Shown: positions 25,316-39,000, counted from the first letter of the stretch. The stretch: 64,000 bases of DNA from Erythrocercus mccallii (GCA_013397435.1 VZRG01000536.1:156560-220559); one strand, 5' to 3'. The notes: generated from the sequence alone by a model not told the origin. Numbers and translations: made by a program.

Positions 25316-28300
25316 CATTCTTTTTGCAAGGGTTTCCTCAAGCTCAATATTTTGCCCTCATGTTTTGCTCTTGGACTGCTTTGTGCAGAGCATCCAATGT
25401 CAACACTTGCCCAAGTCCCTGCGTGAGGATTTATGCATTTGCAAGTTACCTGCATCTTAACACCTCACCACCGTGTTATTTCCTTTCATTTTAGTTACAG
25501 CAGCACAGTGTATGCAACTAGGAGGCTAAAAGTGCCTAAAAGTGTCCTTTCTTTTCTACTGAGTCACTATGCAGCTGCTTACTGATGATGGAAAAAGGGA
25601 CAACTGGAGAGCACCTGCTCCAATCCCGTGCTCAAGACAGGGCCGATTTTACACATGCTACTCTGTGTCTTTTCCAGTCAGTTGTAAGCATGCCAAGGTA
25701 GGAGATTCCTCAGTCCCTCCAGGTAACCAGTGCTTGAAAGGGTTGGGTTTTTTCCCCCTAATGTTGTGATGGAATTTCCATTCTTGTTCCCTGATAGGCA
25801 AGTAAGTGTCAACTAGTGTTTACAGGGAAGGCAGTATGCTTGATGGTGATGTGATGAAGGACAAGCACAGGGAGGTGGCATTTACATTCTTCAGCTAGCT
25901 CTTGGTCTTACTTGTTGCTCAGCAACTTGTCTTCAGTGAAACCAGATAAGATTTGAGTAGCAACATTGTTCTCACAGTCAGTGGGATCAGGTAGTTGACC
26001 AAAGTGTTTGATGAAGTCAAAGCAGATTCTGTTTTGGCCAGTTTTTTAATGAGCATTGTGTTTACTTGCCTCCATTTCATGTCCATCTTCTTATGCTACT
26101 TTTAGTGATTTCTGGTTTCTTCCTTAGTTGCATCTCTTGAAAGATTTTATGAACCATTCCCAATATCTGTCTGTTTTCAGCTCTGACATGCTGACACCAC
26201 TGAACTTCTCCCTTGAGTCTTCACCTCACAAGTGATAGGCTTTTTCTCCTACCCTCAACTTAATTTGGAATTGAAAAGTTCAAAATCTAGCAATTTTCAA
26301 GTTTACTTTTGCATAATGTTCACTTTCCCGGTGCTGATGATTACAGCAGATGTAGACAGCACCCAAGCACCAAGAGTATAGTGTCTGGCAACACTAAAAG
26401 TTGCCACTACAGCTGGAGCCACCATCTGTAAGACATCACACAGTTCATTTGGTACTTTAGGAAAAGTGTTACTCTCAGGCTGTCTCTTAAGGAGGTTCCT
26501 GCTGAGAGAGACAACAGTATGCCTTATTTTAATTTTAAAACCCAAGAAAGTCTTTGGAGTTTCATCTACAAAAGATTACGTAAAACCGAACTTACTTCTT
26601 CACAGGCTAGGGAAAATAAAACAAACAAAACCCAAAGCCAAGCAAGACAAAAACAAAAGCCCAATCAACTAACCAAGCAAAATGCAAAGGAGGGCAGGAA
26701 TACCATATAAATTCATAGATTGCTAAACTTCATGAATGAACATACTAAGAGGCTTAAATAACTTTTTGTTAATTCAGATGAACAAAAACTCTTTTTAAAT
26801 AAACTCGAAAACCCAGAGGAATTAATTTTGCCTAACCTGGATCTGCCCTTTCTCTGGAGCTACTGGAACATGGGCCATTCTATACAATAAACACATAATA
26901 AGGGAAATGAATAGAGATTAACCCACAGCATTAATAAGTTCATGTTTTGTAGCCCTCAAGATTTTCTCGCTCTTTTTGGCTGACTTGACAGCAGCTGTTT
27001 TTGGAACTGTTTCTAACCAGCAGAGCAAGCAGGCAGGTTTCCTTCCCTGCAGACAGCGATCACAATCCTGTCTGTTTCACTGTCAGGAGGTACCAAGAAA
27101 CTGGTACAAAAAAAGCAATATGTAAATAAAACATGATCTGAAACTACGTGTTGCCATCATGAGGATCCAAACATGTCTGAGCTGGCACTGGGGGCCATGG
27201 ATTGGCTGTTGTGGACTCCAAGGCAAAGCCATGCATGGAGTTTGTGCAACAGCCTTCCCTGCTGGCCAACCCACATACAAATCCTATCCCCAGATTGCTT
27301 TCAAAATGCTAGTAGGGACTCTCAACCAGTTCTCTTTCACTGATGCCACTAGAAGACCCACAGAAATCCAAAAGCTCTACAGCAAGTTGTTAGCAAAGGT
27401 AACAAACTCACTGTGCATTTTTAGTACCCTTAGTGCTTGAGAGATGGTAATACAGTAAAAGACAGAAAATTACACTTTTGATGAAATTACACAATTTGAT
27501 GAAACAGCCAATTTCCCTGAGACACAGATGAGTCCAACTCACTATTAAATCCAGTAGTTCTGTGAGACATTAACCTAAATTAATGAAAGTTACACATAGA
27601 GAAAGAAAAAAGAGATGGGGAGTTGGACAGAAGTATTTGTAATTAATACATTATAATTTACATACAAATTTATTTTTGCAACTACATTTGTAGGCATATA
27701 GATACTGCACCATTTAACTTGGTTTGTTTTCTTTTTCTCTTTTGGTGGAGAAACAGCTGAGAGATGAGTAACTAAAGTATTCTGTGTCTGCACACCAGCA
27801 GAGTGCATGTTGAGACACCTCAATGTCAAGACCCTGGAAGCTGCCCAAGAGTGGGATGGTGGGTATCCAACATGTTTCTGAAGCTCTGTGGGAAACCGTC
27901 ACTGTGGAAAACCCAGCTGCTGGCAGGTCACACCCCATGGCACACACCTTTTTTTTTTTTCTGTGCTTCAAGAGAATTGATCCCAGCTGTGTCTACATTC
28001 ACATATCTCTGTAAAATTTTCTGGAGAAGATAGAAATTTTATAAATATGGGAGTAGATATCTGTGTAGGCTTAGATGTTTGCCTCCACAAGACTAAGACA
28101 GCATTTGAGCCACTTATACAGTGAATGCTGGACTGGTTCCCTTACCTGCTAAGCTTCTCATTAGCATAAAGTCTAGTCTACCACTACGTGTGTGGAGCCA
28201 GTAGGAAAACTGGGAGAGGAATGAGTTACTGTTACTTCTGGCAGCTACACAAGCTCAGGAATTTTACCATAGGCTGCTTTAAGTAGGATTTTTTTTTCCT

Positions 28301-28819
28301 GTGTAAAGGGAACAGTGACAAACCCATGAATAATTAGGGCTTGTGCAGTCTTATCTCACCTTAAAAGTATTTTCCATTTGTAAGAACCCCAAAAGCTCAA
28401 ACACATCTGTGCCTTTCTGGCAAAACCAAAACAAAGTCACAAACCAAGAGGAAAATTTGATGCCCTACATAGATAAACCTGCATAGGTTATAGGTAGTGG
28501 AAAACTAAAAATTCCTTGCACTACAAATATTACACTTAGGCCATGGGTGACATTCCACTAAAGAGAGGGGTGCTGTAATTGTGAGATGACTGGTTTTCAC
28601 CTCTAAAATTAACGATTTCCGTGTTTTGACTCCAGTATGGATTCAGGGCCATTTTCTCTGCTATTGTTAACATACTTGTAGTTCATAAGCAGCACCTCTT
28701 ATGCAGTGCAAATATCTATTCAAGAAGAGGGCAGCAAAAATAAAGTAGCAAACGCGCTAATTGCCATTTCTCAGCTGGATTCGGAATAAATATCCCAACA
28801 AACATCAACCAACACTAAT
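25316..28819. other. Non-coding interval
   Basis: No gene is recognised. An A-rich, CAAA-rich stretch lies around 26610-26690 and a T12 run near 27949-27960. Frames at 27159-27440 (plus) and 27714-27971 (minus) show no known domain. Confidence 0.5.
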
Positions 28820-28945
28820 GAGGCCAAGTTGAATGGAGCTCTGAGCAACCTGGTCTAGTGGAAGTTGTCCCTGCCAATGGTAGGGTGTTGGAACTAGATG
28901 ATCTTTAATGTCCCTTCCAACCCAAACTATTATTTTATGATTCTT
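28820..28945 (+). mobile_element. CR1 LINE 3' fragment
   Basis: The sequence carries 'gagcaacctggtctagtgg', 'gttggaactagatgatcttt' and 'cccttccaacccaaac', then degraded octamers. It is the last ~125 bases of a CR1 copy in plus orientation. Confidence 0.93.
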
Positions 28946-31900
28946 TACTGACTTTGATGAGAGTCACTTCTCTTACTGTTAACAAATACAGGAAACCTTG
29001 CAAATTTGGAATTTAAAAAACTAACCATTGAGCTTTACTCTTCAAACCAAGTCAGTGCAATGAAAACCCCCCACCTCTGTAAGCTCTAAATGTAAATGCT
29101 TATATGAAACTGCAACTTATCTTTTTGCTGTATACGAATAACTAGCCAGGGGATTCATAGCCAGCCTGTGAGTGGTTCTGTTGTGCAAATCAAAAGGTGA
29201 ACAACAGAATTTTTTTTATATCCCTGTGGTAAATGATCTGGTGACCCCAAGGAGACGATCAGCATTCCCCCAGTATTGGTGGTGTGTAGGTGCATAGTCT
29301 AACCTAGGTCTCTAAATTCTCTCAAAAGTCAGTAAGAACAAGAGAACAGGGATTGCCTTTTGCAGGTGTTCATTTAGAATGGGATGAAACTGCCAAGTCA
29401 TTTTCATTGTCTATAAATAAAGATAGATTAGATCTCAAGTTTTATACCTCTAAAAGTTAGGCAAGACTGCCTCCTCTGTAAGTCCTATTTAAAAGGATTA
29501 TTTCACTCTAGGCTATAAAATAATTTGATCCAATTAGATGTGTTTGGCAATGGAGATGTGTCAATTAGGAGTAATGGATGTAAGTTTCAGTAGTGTCTCT
29601 GAACGAACAACCTATGGTGAAAAATCCAGAGCAGACTGGAGTATTTTATGGAACAACCAGTATTATGCATACCTTTTCCATTTCATTGAGATTGCTTTTC
29701 ATATGGTCTTGCACTTTGAAAATATTTAAACAACAGGTAGAATACTTTTTAATTACATACAATTAGCTAAGTAGCCTTGGCAAAGTTATTTTTTTAAAAT
29801 AGTATTTCCTGATAAAAAAGTGAGTCTTTGATCTATGGGCCTCATGAGTATACTAACCATGCATTCAAAGATACTTGGAAATTCTTTCTAATGTAGTTAA
29901 AGTGAACAAATACAACTACAATCAGAAAACACTTCTTGAATAATTTCATGCAGTCACCATGCTTTTAATTTCTCTTTTAAAAAATGATTGCAGTATTGAT
30001 CACATTTTGTTGTGTAGTAAAAAATCTGTCTGTATCTTCTCACCGAAAGAGGTCAAAATGAATCTTGCTAATCACATGTATAAAAACCAGGCTCCATCCA
30101 AAAACCTGAATTCACACTGTGTGATTCATTTTACTCAGCTACATTCTAAAGTAATGCCAGATTGGCTAACAAAAGTGATTCCTTGATCAATAGGTAATAC
30201 AAATGATTCACTGAAAGATCAGTGAATTCTGAAAGTGAAATATGACATCAAAATTTGTATTAAAGAAAAAGAAAACATAAAAACTATGTAGACAGTCAAC
30301 TTTGACAAGTGCTTACTTACAGAGTTTTCCTTAACTGAGAACATACTTTTTTGCAATACGTGTGGTAGTACAAAAAAGGGGTAGTCCTTTTTCACTGCCT
30401 TATCTGAAACAAAATTATTTAGAAAATTATGAAGAAACACACTGTCTCTCATGTAGTGCATTTTCCCTTTAGCTGGCATCCAGGCTGCTGTTAAGGACAG
30501 GCTTCCTAGCAAAGGAAATGGCTTCCTGCTGTGCCTTTCATGATGGATGCTGTACAGTTACCAATCTGTAAATGAGAGCTGACACTGCAATAACAAATAT
30601 TTTATAGAAGCTTCTGAAAAATTGAGACTCTTGTTATAGTTTCTAGAGTCAGTGTGACTGAGATCTGAGTGATTAACTCCAGGGCTTTTCTACAATCATC
30701 CTTTCCTTTTTGTGAAGTGATTATCTTATTAACAATGGTCATTCTAAATGACCTAAAATTCTATTAAAATCAAAAAGGAATAGAAAATATATGCCTGTCA
30801 CTGACTATGTACCATTGATGAATTTCCAGAAAAGTCTGATGATGAGTTGCTCAGTTTCTATGGAGTGAGTAATAGAAAGATAAAGCAACTATCTCCTTAC
30901 TAGTTGTAAGAAACACAACTTGTCTCTTTCATCTTGCTGTGCACTATCAAGTTTTTCGGTAGGAGGTGTGCTAAATATTCATGCTAAGAACATGGGCGCC
31001 AAAATATGGATTTTAAAAACATTTCCATTAAATAATAGTGATAAGGAAGCCTAGATACGATGACTTGGAATTGGAATTACAGCAGTGTCTGAGCATCAGA
31101 TCTGAAGTCAGTTTAGCTCTGCCCTCAGACTGTCTACATTAAAGACATCTAATTTTATGTACTTTGACTCCCCATCTCCATCTCATGCTTTCTGTTTCAT
31201 CCTATCCACCTATTTGACCCACTTAGAATAAGTGTTTTTGGGGGAATAGCTCATGTCATAGACGCCTTGATGTTAAACAGAACAAATAGCATCAGTCCTA
31301 ATCCTAATTACAGTATTACAGCTCGGGAAAGGATAATTCACATCAAAATAATGAAGGGGTAAAGTATAAACCTTAAAGTATGAACCTTAAAAGATTATTG
31401 GTGATTTATACAGAAGTTTTTTAGAAGGTTCAAACCAGAATTACCCGTCAGGATGGTGGAATTCACTTTAGCCCCAAAAAAGAAATCAAAGCAAAGTCTG
31501 CAACTGGATTTTAACAATGACAACATCAGGTCTGTGGAATTCAGACACTTTATTCAGGCAAAATTTAATACCAAAGGTTTTGTAGGCTGGATCAACTAAA
31601 ACATTGATACTAAAACAGGACAGAAATTACTGGGTTTAATATGTATGAAATCAATAGTTCACAAATATTGAGAAATTAAAGCAGAGAGCTTTCTTGTGTG
31701 ACTATTTGTTTATTTCTTTGTGTTTTTTGAAACCTGATTCCTGAGGTAGGATACATCAGGTTATCAGTGAATATTTAAATGTAACAGTCATGACAACAAT
31801 AAACACAAGCTGTAGTTCAGAGAATGATCTAAGATGAACTTAAAACCTTTGCCTGTAGGATTGAGAAAAAAGGTTGGAATCTGTTGGAAGTTTGCCTTTA

Positions 31901-33738
31901 TGGCTTGGAAGAGGGAAATGGGCTTCTAGCACACTATATCATAAAGGACCTTATCCCTATTGCTCTCAAACCCAGCAAACTGGAAGAAAGTGAAGAGACT
32001 TTCACTTACATAAAGAGTGAAATGCAATACACAATGAAGGTTCAGGTCTGAATGATACCTATCAGCTTCTGTAGCTCCACTGGGCAGTGGCTCACCAATC
32101 TTCGCACAAAGCATAGTATCATATAATGTTCTTATACAGTAGTCCTTTGCAACAGAATAAAGGTGATGGTATCTTGCCTTGTGAGTATGAAAATGACCAA
32201 AACCCAACCTGTGATAGACAATTTTCTTTTATGTTGCATAGTCAGCAATGAGAAGCTGCTGTTTGCTAAACAAAGTGCTTTTATGAATACTGCCTCTTTA
32301 CCTCAGTATTAGTTGACTTCGATTCCCAAAGTGAGTCTCTAATTGCTGTGCAACTGCATATCTGCTGTCAATAATTCCAAATGATTGACTTCAATTTCTC
32401 TCTGCTAGAAGCTGCACTTTCTTGTTCCCTCAAATGTCCTTCTGTTCTTGATGCCATCATGTTCCCCAAACTGTGTGGTCTCTCTTTTATTTCACTGCAG
32501 CAGCTGCTTTGGCATTCTGTGTCTTCTGTTTCAGATACATAAGGGGCTCTGCACATTTGTGTTGTGAATATCATAGCTTCAAACCCTAAAAGACTTTTAT
32601 GTCCCAAAACGTTCTCATTGCAGATTTTATCCTGCCATCTGATGTGCAATATGGCCCACAGATGGTACAGATGAAACCACCCTAGAAGCTGTAAATGTTG
32701 ATAGTCAAAATAAGAAGTTAGAAGAAAACATATAATTAATGTCTCTTACTTTTCAAAAAAGCAAACAAAAATAAGTCCAAATAGGAAAATTGTTACTGCA
32801 TTAAAGCTACCAGCATAATTCTCAGTACATACCTCTAATTAAAATCAAACACAAATTTTGAGGGAAATCTAGGCTGCAATTACTGAGATCAATTTAGATA
32901 TAACTAAGTAATCTGGGTTAGAGTTGTCATATGCTATAGCATAGTATTATATAGGCACTCCGATACGCTTTCACATCTCTTACAAACCTTTAATGGCAGT
33001 AATAGTTACTATCTAAATCTGTCCAGAGCCCCATGGCAACATTATCTCAAAAGGACTGACACTGACATTACTTAATTCCATTATATTTGTGTGTAGTATT
33101 GATAGTAGAGTTCACATACACAGCATAAAAATGTACCACTTAGAACTGGAAAAGTGACAAAGTTTGATCCTAAAGCCTGACTTGATTTGGTAAATTCTCT
33201 TAAACTCATTCAACTAAATTTTTAGCTACGTGTTGTTAAGGGTCATACTATTAACATACTATTTATAAATACAGAGATACCAAGATGCTTAGGCTAATGG
33301 TGTCTTCAGGTAATCCATGGCTGAAGCCCAGCTCTAAGCAATTCAAGCATGTGAATAGTCCTCTCAAAGCCAACTGATGTAGCTATTCACATAAAATTTG
33401 CATGAAATCAGAACCAAGTAGCCAGTGAACAACTCAGTTGCAAAGCTTTATTTGGGAGGTGCCTTGGTTTTGAACATTAAATGAACCTAGCATTTTCTGC
33501 ATTAATCAGAGTTTTGGCTATAGCCACGACCACCAAACTTCTTTACATTTATTCTCCTGTCACAGTTGTTCTCATTTTTGGACCAAGCAGCGTTTTTGCA
33601 GTACCACACTGTTGCTCTGCCACCTCTACTTTCTCCAAGAGGTATGGACAGGTTTTTTCCCTCCCACTTTTTGATGGGAAGGATGCTGGAACTTAGTGTT
33701 CCGACCAGCAAGTACAAAAGAAAAGGATGTGACAAAAG
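28946..33738. other. AT-rich non-coding interval
   Basis: I see no exon or known repeat. A minor 14-bp tandem duplication (AAAGTATAAACCTT then AAAGTATGAACCTT) lies at 31361-31388. It looks like intergenic sequence between the two CpG islands. Confidence 0.5.
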
Positions 33739-33862
33739 TACTGGACTTCTTTTTCTCTGTCACACTGCAGCAGGTTCCTGTCAAAAAAAAAAAAAAAAAA
33801 ATACTGGACTTCTTTTTCTCTGTCACACTGCAGCAGGTTCCTGTCAAAAAAAAAAAAAAAAA
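33739..33862. repeat. 63-bp tandem duplication, each copy ending in poly(A)
   Basis: Copy 1 is 33739-33801 and copy 2 is 33802-33862. Both start TACTGGACTTC, share an identical 44-base body ending CTGTC, and finish in A19 and A17. The only visible difference is the A-run length, so the duplication is recent, polymorphic or an assembly artefact. The poly(A) tails recall a retroposed fragment, but no source gene is recognised. Confidence 0.95.
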
Positions 33863-34619
33863 GAATGAACAACACTACCACTTTTTTGTGGTACTTTTTT
33901 TTTCTTGGGTGTTGAAGAAGAACAGGATTGAGACCTATGGTACCAAGAGATGAGAAAGACTTTTTGAAAAGCTCTCAAGAAATATGTCCTGTGAAAAGCG
34001 AAAAGGGAGATGATTCGTATGCTTGCTTAATCAATCCAAGGCAAAAGGAAGGAAATGCAAAATAATTTTTCCCCAGTTCAATGGGTATTTACCCTCAGAG
34101 CACCTGGCTATATTTCTTGTCTCCTTCCCACACTCCTGCTATGTCTGACCTTCATCTTTGTACACACCAAGAATCCAAACCCGCTTCTTCCCCACCCACT
34201 TAGACGCAATTTACAGATCTAAATGTTCCAGATCCTTCCGTTTCAAATCTCTCCAACACAATCAGATCCCTCTCATCTTCACCCACCTCAATTTAATATC
34301 AGACACAAATATACTCAGAGTGCCCTTCTCCTGTTCTTCTCCAGCAACCTCCTAGTACACTAAATCCCTTCAGCTTCTGCTTCAGCACTCCTGCACCAGC
34401 TCCATTGCTAAGCCCAAACACAACATGAGGTGATCCTCCCCGCCTAAATTTCAGCTCTGCCCAGCGTGCCCTGCAGGGCCATCTCTCACAGGGCAGATGG
34501 CACTCCCGGCCACCGAGCCACGCTAGATGTACGACAGGGTTTTGACACTTCCTAGCTTGGCTCCTCTCAATGCAGGGCTTCGCCCCTCCCCTCACAGACT
34601 GGAAGCTCCCCAGTTCGCT
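33863..34619. other. Transition into the CpG island
   Basis: Non-coding sequence of rising GC content leading into the island. No exon is identifiable. Confidence 0.5.
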
Positions 34620-34945
34620 CCGTCCTCATCGAGTCCCGGCGGCTGTCCCGAGCCTCACTGCTCTCCACCTGCCTCCGAGCCTCACATTCACACGAGCGCC
34701 CGTTCCATCACCCCAGTCCCTGACACGACGCTGGCACCCCCTTTCCAGCCCCGCCGCCCTGGGCCACGGCCGGGGACGGGGCCGCCGGACACCCCCGCAC
34801 CTGAGCGCGGCACTCCCGCGGCCACCGCCCGCTCCCCGCGCCCGCTGGCCCCCGACCCCTCTCCTCCCGCTGACAGAGCAGGAGGGGCGGCACCTGCGGG
34901 TCCGCCCCATTCTCCTCCCCTCGCCTCCCCTCCCCTTCTCTTGCC

Positions 34946-35005
34946 GAGAGAGAGAGAGAGAGAGAGAGACCGAGACCGGAGGGAGGGAGAGAGAGAGAGC
35001 GAGCG
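34946..35005. repeat. (GA)n / GAGC purine tract in the promoter
   Basis: About twelve GA units (34946-34969), then a second GA run (34987-34999) and GAGC repeats. Such GA tracts are common near vertebrate start sites and can bind GAGA-type factors. Length variation is likely. Confidence 0.95.
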
Positions 35006-35195
35006 AGCGGGGGAGAGACGGTGGCACCGAGGGTGCCGGGAGGGGCTGCCTGAGCGCAGTGCTCGGCGTAAGGGGAGGGAGGGGGAAATTAAAAAAAGCC
35101 AAAACCAACCCCCCAAAATTTCAAATATTTAAACAAAAAAGTGAGTGAGGTGTAGAAGGAGAGTGCTTCAACTTTTTCTCTCTCTGCCCAGCAAG
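34970..35195 (+). other. Candidate non-coding first exon of a rightward gene
   Basis: Downstream of the GC boxes and GA tract comes GC-rich then A-rich leader-like sequence (about 35085-35140), ending in 'gcccagcaag' followed by GTAAGG, a strong donor (AAG|GTAAGG, GT at 35196-35197). A second usable donor, AAAAAA|GTGAGT, lies at 35141. The start is estimated, not seen. There is no ATG-led coding frame of note, so this should be 5' UTR with translation starting in a later exon outside this window or unrecognised in it. The sequence just before the donor ('ctttttctctctctgcccag') also looks like an acceptor, so another reading is an internal alternative exon beginning at 35192. The gene cannot be named from this. 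Confidence 0.5.
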
Positions 35196-36080
35196 GTAAG
35201 GGAGCGGCGCGGGGCTTTGCTTCGCTTTTTCTCCGGTTTCTGGGAGGACACAAAGGTAGCGGGATCGGGCGGCGGCGGCGTCTCCGCTCGCGGAGTCGTG
35301 CTCGGCGTTGTCACCCCGCGGAGCGCAGCCCCGGGGGCGGCGGGGGCGGGCTGCCAGCGGCGCGGCGGGCAGCGCCCGTGTCACCCGCGGGCTGCGGGCA
35401 CCCGCCCCTGGGTGGGCTCCATCCCTTTGTTACCGGCGTCTTGGATCGGGGCGGGAGGAATAACCCGAGTGGATGGGGCAAGGCGGGGGTGGGAGAACCT
35501 TGGCCGGGGGCCTGCGGGAGCAGAGCAGCCGCTGTGGCCGGGCGGGCGACGGGCAGCTGAGCCTCGGGACGAGGCGGGCGCGGGGGGTGCAGGTGGCTCA
35601 GCCGGGGAGCGGGCGGCGAGTGCGCGCCCCCGCCCCGCGCAGCCACGCGGGCGCACGGCCGCCGGCAGAGGGGGCTCGGCCGCCTCGCTCTCCGCGCCCG
35701 CGGGAGGCTGCGCCCGCGGCGGGGAGCGCCGGCCGCCCGTGGGCCGCGGGACGGGGGTGTCTGGGGGCACTTCTGGATGTGTGCCGGCCGGGTTTGAGGA
35801 GGGAGAGGAGGACAGGGCGCCGGTCCCCCTTCGCGGGGATGAGGGGCTGTCGCTGTGGCGGAGGGACGGCCGTGTCCGCGGGAGACGCGGCGGACCCGAC
35901 GCGGTGCGGCGGCCGCGCTGCCCCGCGGGCCGTGTCGGCGGCGGCCCGGCCGTGATGCTTCCACCTCGGGGGCAGCTGACCGACACGGCTCCTTTGCTGT
36001 TGGGAAGTAAAGGCAGAACGGGGAAAAAGCGGCTGGGATGAAGCCGGCGGCGGCTCCCCGCGGCAGCTGACAGATGTACG

Positions 36081-39000
36081 CAGGGGCCGGCCCTTCCCTC
36101 CCAGCCGCTTCCCGAAACCTCCGAAAGATAAAAACTTTGTGTACACCGTAGGATTTCGGCCAGCTCAGCGGGTGGGCCAAGCGTTGCTGTTTGTTTAGGC
36201 CCCAAGCCTGCAAATATTCATCCATATTCTGAAATTTAAGAATTATCAATGGTTAGATGTATTTGAAGTGGGGGAGACTCTTTCAGCTTCCCCTTGGAAA
36301 AATATTTCCCATGGCTGCTGCTTGTCAGCACGTTTGCTTTGAATGCGCTGGAGATAGGACCTTTTTTACATTATTCCGTTTGCCTTTCTTTGAATTGCTG
36401 CCTCTTCAGACTTTTTCACCGAATGATACTTTAAGTATTATCAAAATAATGCTTCATATTCTTCACACTCAAATGGTATCTTGCTACAAAGAGCTTTTTA
36501 AACGATGGAAATAAAATGCTGTTGAGAAGAAAATGTGTCTTATTGCCTGACTAGGAGTTACTGAAGCTTTATTTTATTTAATTTATTTTTACAATTATTA
36601 CTGTTGTTTGAGAGGTGAAGCCAGTAGGTGCATAGTTCAGTTGCAGGTATAGTTATACATGTGGCTTCTGAGGCAGGTAAAGCTTTCAGCACTTTTAAAT
36701 ACTGTAATGAACTCCTAAGTTTGGTTTTTATTAAGGGATATGCCCTCTAAAGAGAAACAAGGATGGATCTAGTGTTGATTGAAAAACTTATTACACATGT
36801 GCTACTGGATTGAAAAAATCTTTACAAATTTTAAACTTTATCCTGTAGAATTTGCTTGTGAGTACAACAAAAGTACTTATGAAGCTGGAGGATTAGCTTG
36901 TTAAATACCTCTTTGCAAAGGAATAGGGATTGCGTGAGTGTTCTCAGAGTGGTTGAGAAATATTTAGTTATTTGTCATTTTTAACATTGGTGGATTTTGT
37001 ACATATGCATACTTTTTCTCATGTATTCTCAACTATTCTGAACAAAATGCTCCAGAAAGTCAATGAATAATGCTCAATATGAGCCTACCTGTTTAAATTA
37101 TTGGGTTCTGAGCCCTGAAGATTTAAGTCAACATCTGTAAATACAGATTAAAAATGCAGTGTATATTTTTGCTTACTGTCAGTAGTGTTTGTGCAAAACA
37201 ATTTTTTTTCTAAGGTGTTTAACAGAAAAAGAAATTTAGCTATAGGAAACAATTTGTACATACCAGGAATTTTTATTGGTTGGGTTTGGCTGTATAGAAT
37301 GTAGCCATCATAAATAGTGAGGATTTTTTGGTAAGGCAGTTTTTCAGTCCAGGATGTAATACTAAAGGAAATAAGCTGTAATAGGCAAGCTGATGACTGA
37401 GCTTTTACTGGGATAATTAAATTACATGAAGTTTCTGTGATGTGGACATCACAGATGAAAGGAGAGGTGATCTGACTGTGTGAAAAGTTTGTCTACTATT
37501 CAAGAAAAGCACATTTGGTTCAAGGTCTTCTGAAACATATAGCTACTGGCATTGATGTTTGGCTGTTCATCAAGTCATGTCCAAAGTATTTTGCAGATAC
37601 AAGGTGAAGAGAATTTGGAGTCCAATTTAGAAGACTCTAATTAGTTGCTATGGGATAGAGAGAATTAAACTATTTCTTCAAAGGGAAAATGTCAATACTG
37701 TGAAGCCAGTCACACTGTGAATGCTAGGCTGTTCATTCAGTGTAAAACTAGACTCAGTAGAATGTCAAAAGTATACTCTAGAAAACCTTTTAGTGAAAGC
37801 TGAAAAAAAAATTGAATTAATTTCTATCTAATTTTCAGTGCTTCTAGGAACTCTGGAGTGGGCATAGGACTGTAGGGATTTTACTTTCAGTGGTGTAACC
37901 AGTTTTGTAGTACCTTTTATATTAAGCATGTGGTTTTTTAAAGTGCTTTTTTTGCTTTGTATGGTTCTGTACCATATGTTTTGTATTTAATTGTTTGAAT
38001 GACCACTGCAACGCAGCCAACTTTGAGTAAATGTGGCAACTGTTAACTAGCGCTTAGCAACAGTGCACAATAATCAAGACGGGAAGTGAGGAAGAATACC
38101 ATGTCTAATTGAAACTACAGGGGGCATTTAGCTAGGTAGGATGTAATTAACAAAACATGGAGCTTGGACGTGATATTAAGGCATCACATCTTGACTCTTG
38201 CCAAAAAAGGATTGTGAAATCAATAACATAAAAAAAAAATTCAGATATTTGGCTTTATACCTCGGAAGAACAGCCTCTTTGAGGTGTATGTTTTTTGCCT
38301 ATTCTTGCATAATAATTTCTTGCATGTAATGCAAAAGATGCAATTTCTTTTTTTCTAAAACATAATTATGAGGAGGAGAACTGTTGGGAAAACAAACAAA
38401 TGAAGGAGTAATAAGCCTTGACATTCTAACAATCATGTATTTTAGAGAATTGGTGCTGTGGAGTTCATTAGATACAGTTAGCAATTAAGATATCTCAAAT
38501 ATCCTGAAACAGATTACAGCAGCAGTCATGAAACAACACTAAACTTTTATAATTAATGTGTTTCTTTTCAAAATTGTTGACTTTCCTCAAATCCTGTCTT
38601 GTCATTATTTTCCTTAGTATGTTGAGAAAATATTGCTTGTAAGAATATGTGTTCAAAATGCTTTTGCCTAATGTAGTTTCAGGTTTTATTTTTTAAAAAT
38701 TCCAGACCTGATAATTTTGTTTCATGCTGTATTCTGTGTGGAGATACATTCATGGACCAATTTTATTTCTTCTATAACCCAAACACATCTTGTTTTAAGA
38801 ACTCTGAAGATATCCTCATGTAATAAGGAGAGAACTAGTGAATAAAGTTTCACTTAGTCATTGCAAAAGCTTATCTGCAACTCTGAGCAAGCTACTATAG
38901 CCCCGTTAATGGATTTGAATTTGCAGGTAGGTGGTGAAGATGACCCAAAACCAAGGAGCCATTCTTTGAAGGTGCTTGTATTGGTGAACTATCCAGTAGC

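Larger units (their letters stand above)
34620..36080. promoter_or_regulatory. Large CpG island, probable promoter
   Basis: About 1.4 kb of dense CpG with GC boxes, among them GGGGCGG at 34884-34890, CCGCCCC at 34902-34908 and GGGCGG-type sites at 35335-35350. The GC boxes at 34.88-34.91 kb lie just before the GA tract and the probable transcript start. No TATA box is seen. Long open frames on both strands (for example 35145-36041 plus, 35311-36249 minus) are dominated by G, A, P and R, as expected of stop-poor GC-rich DNA rather than real protein. This is the strongest promoter candidate in the window. Confidence 0.85.

Noticed and set aside
33566..33953. Frames with duplicated peptide blocks near 33.7 kb
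   Set aside because: They are translations of the 63-bp tandem duplication with poly(A), giving poly-lysine or poly-phenylalanine; there is no coding evidence.
34527..36249. Long open frames on both strands (up to 312 codons) across the CpG island
   Set aside because: They overlap in many frames, are dominated by G, A, P and R, lack known domains, and follow from few stop codons in GC-rich DNA.
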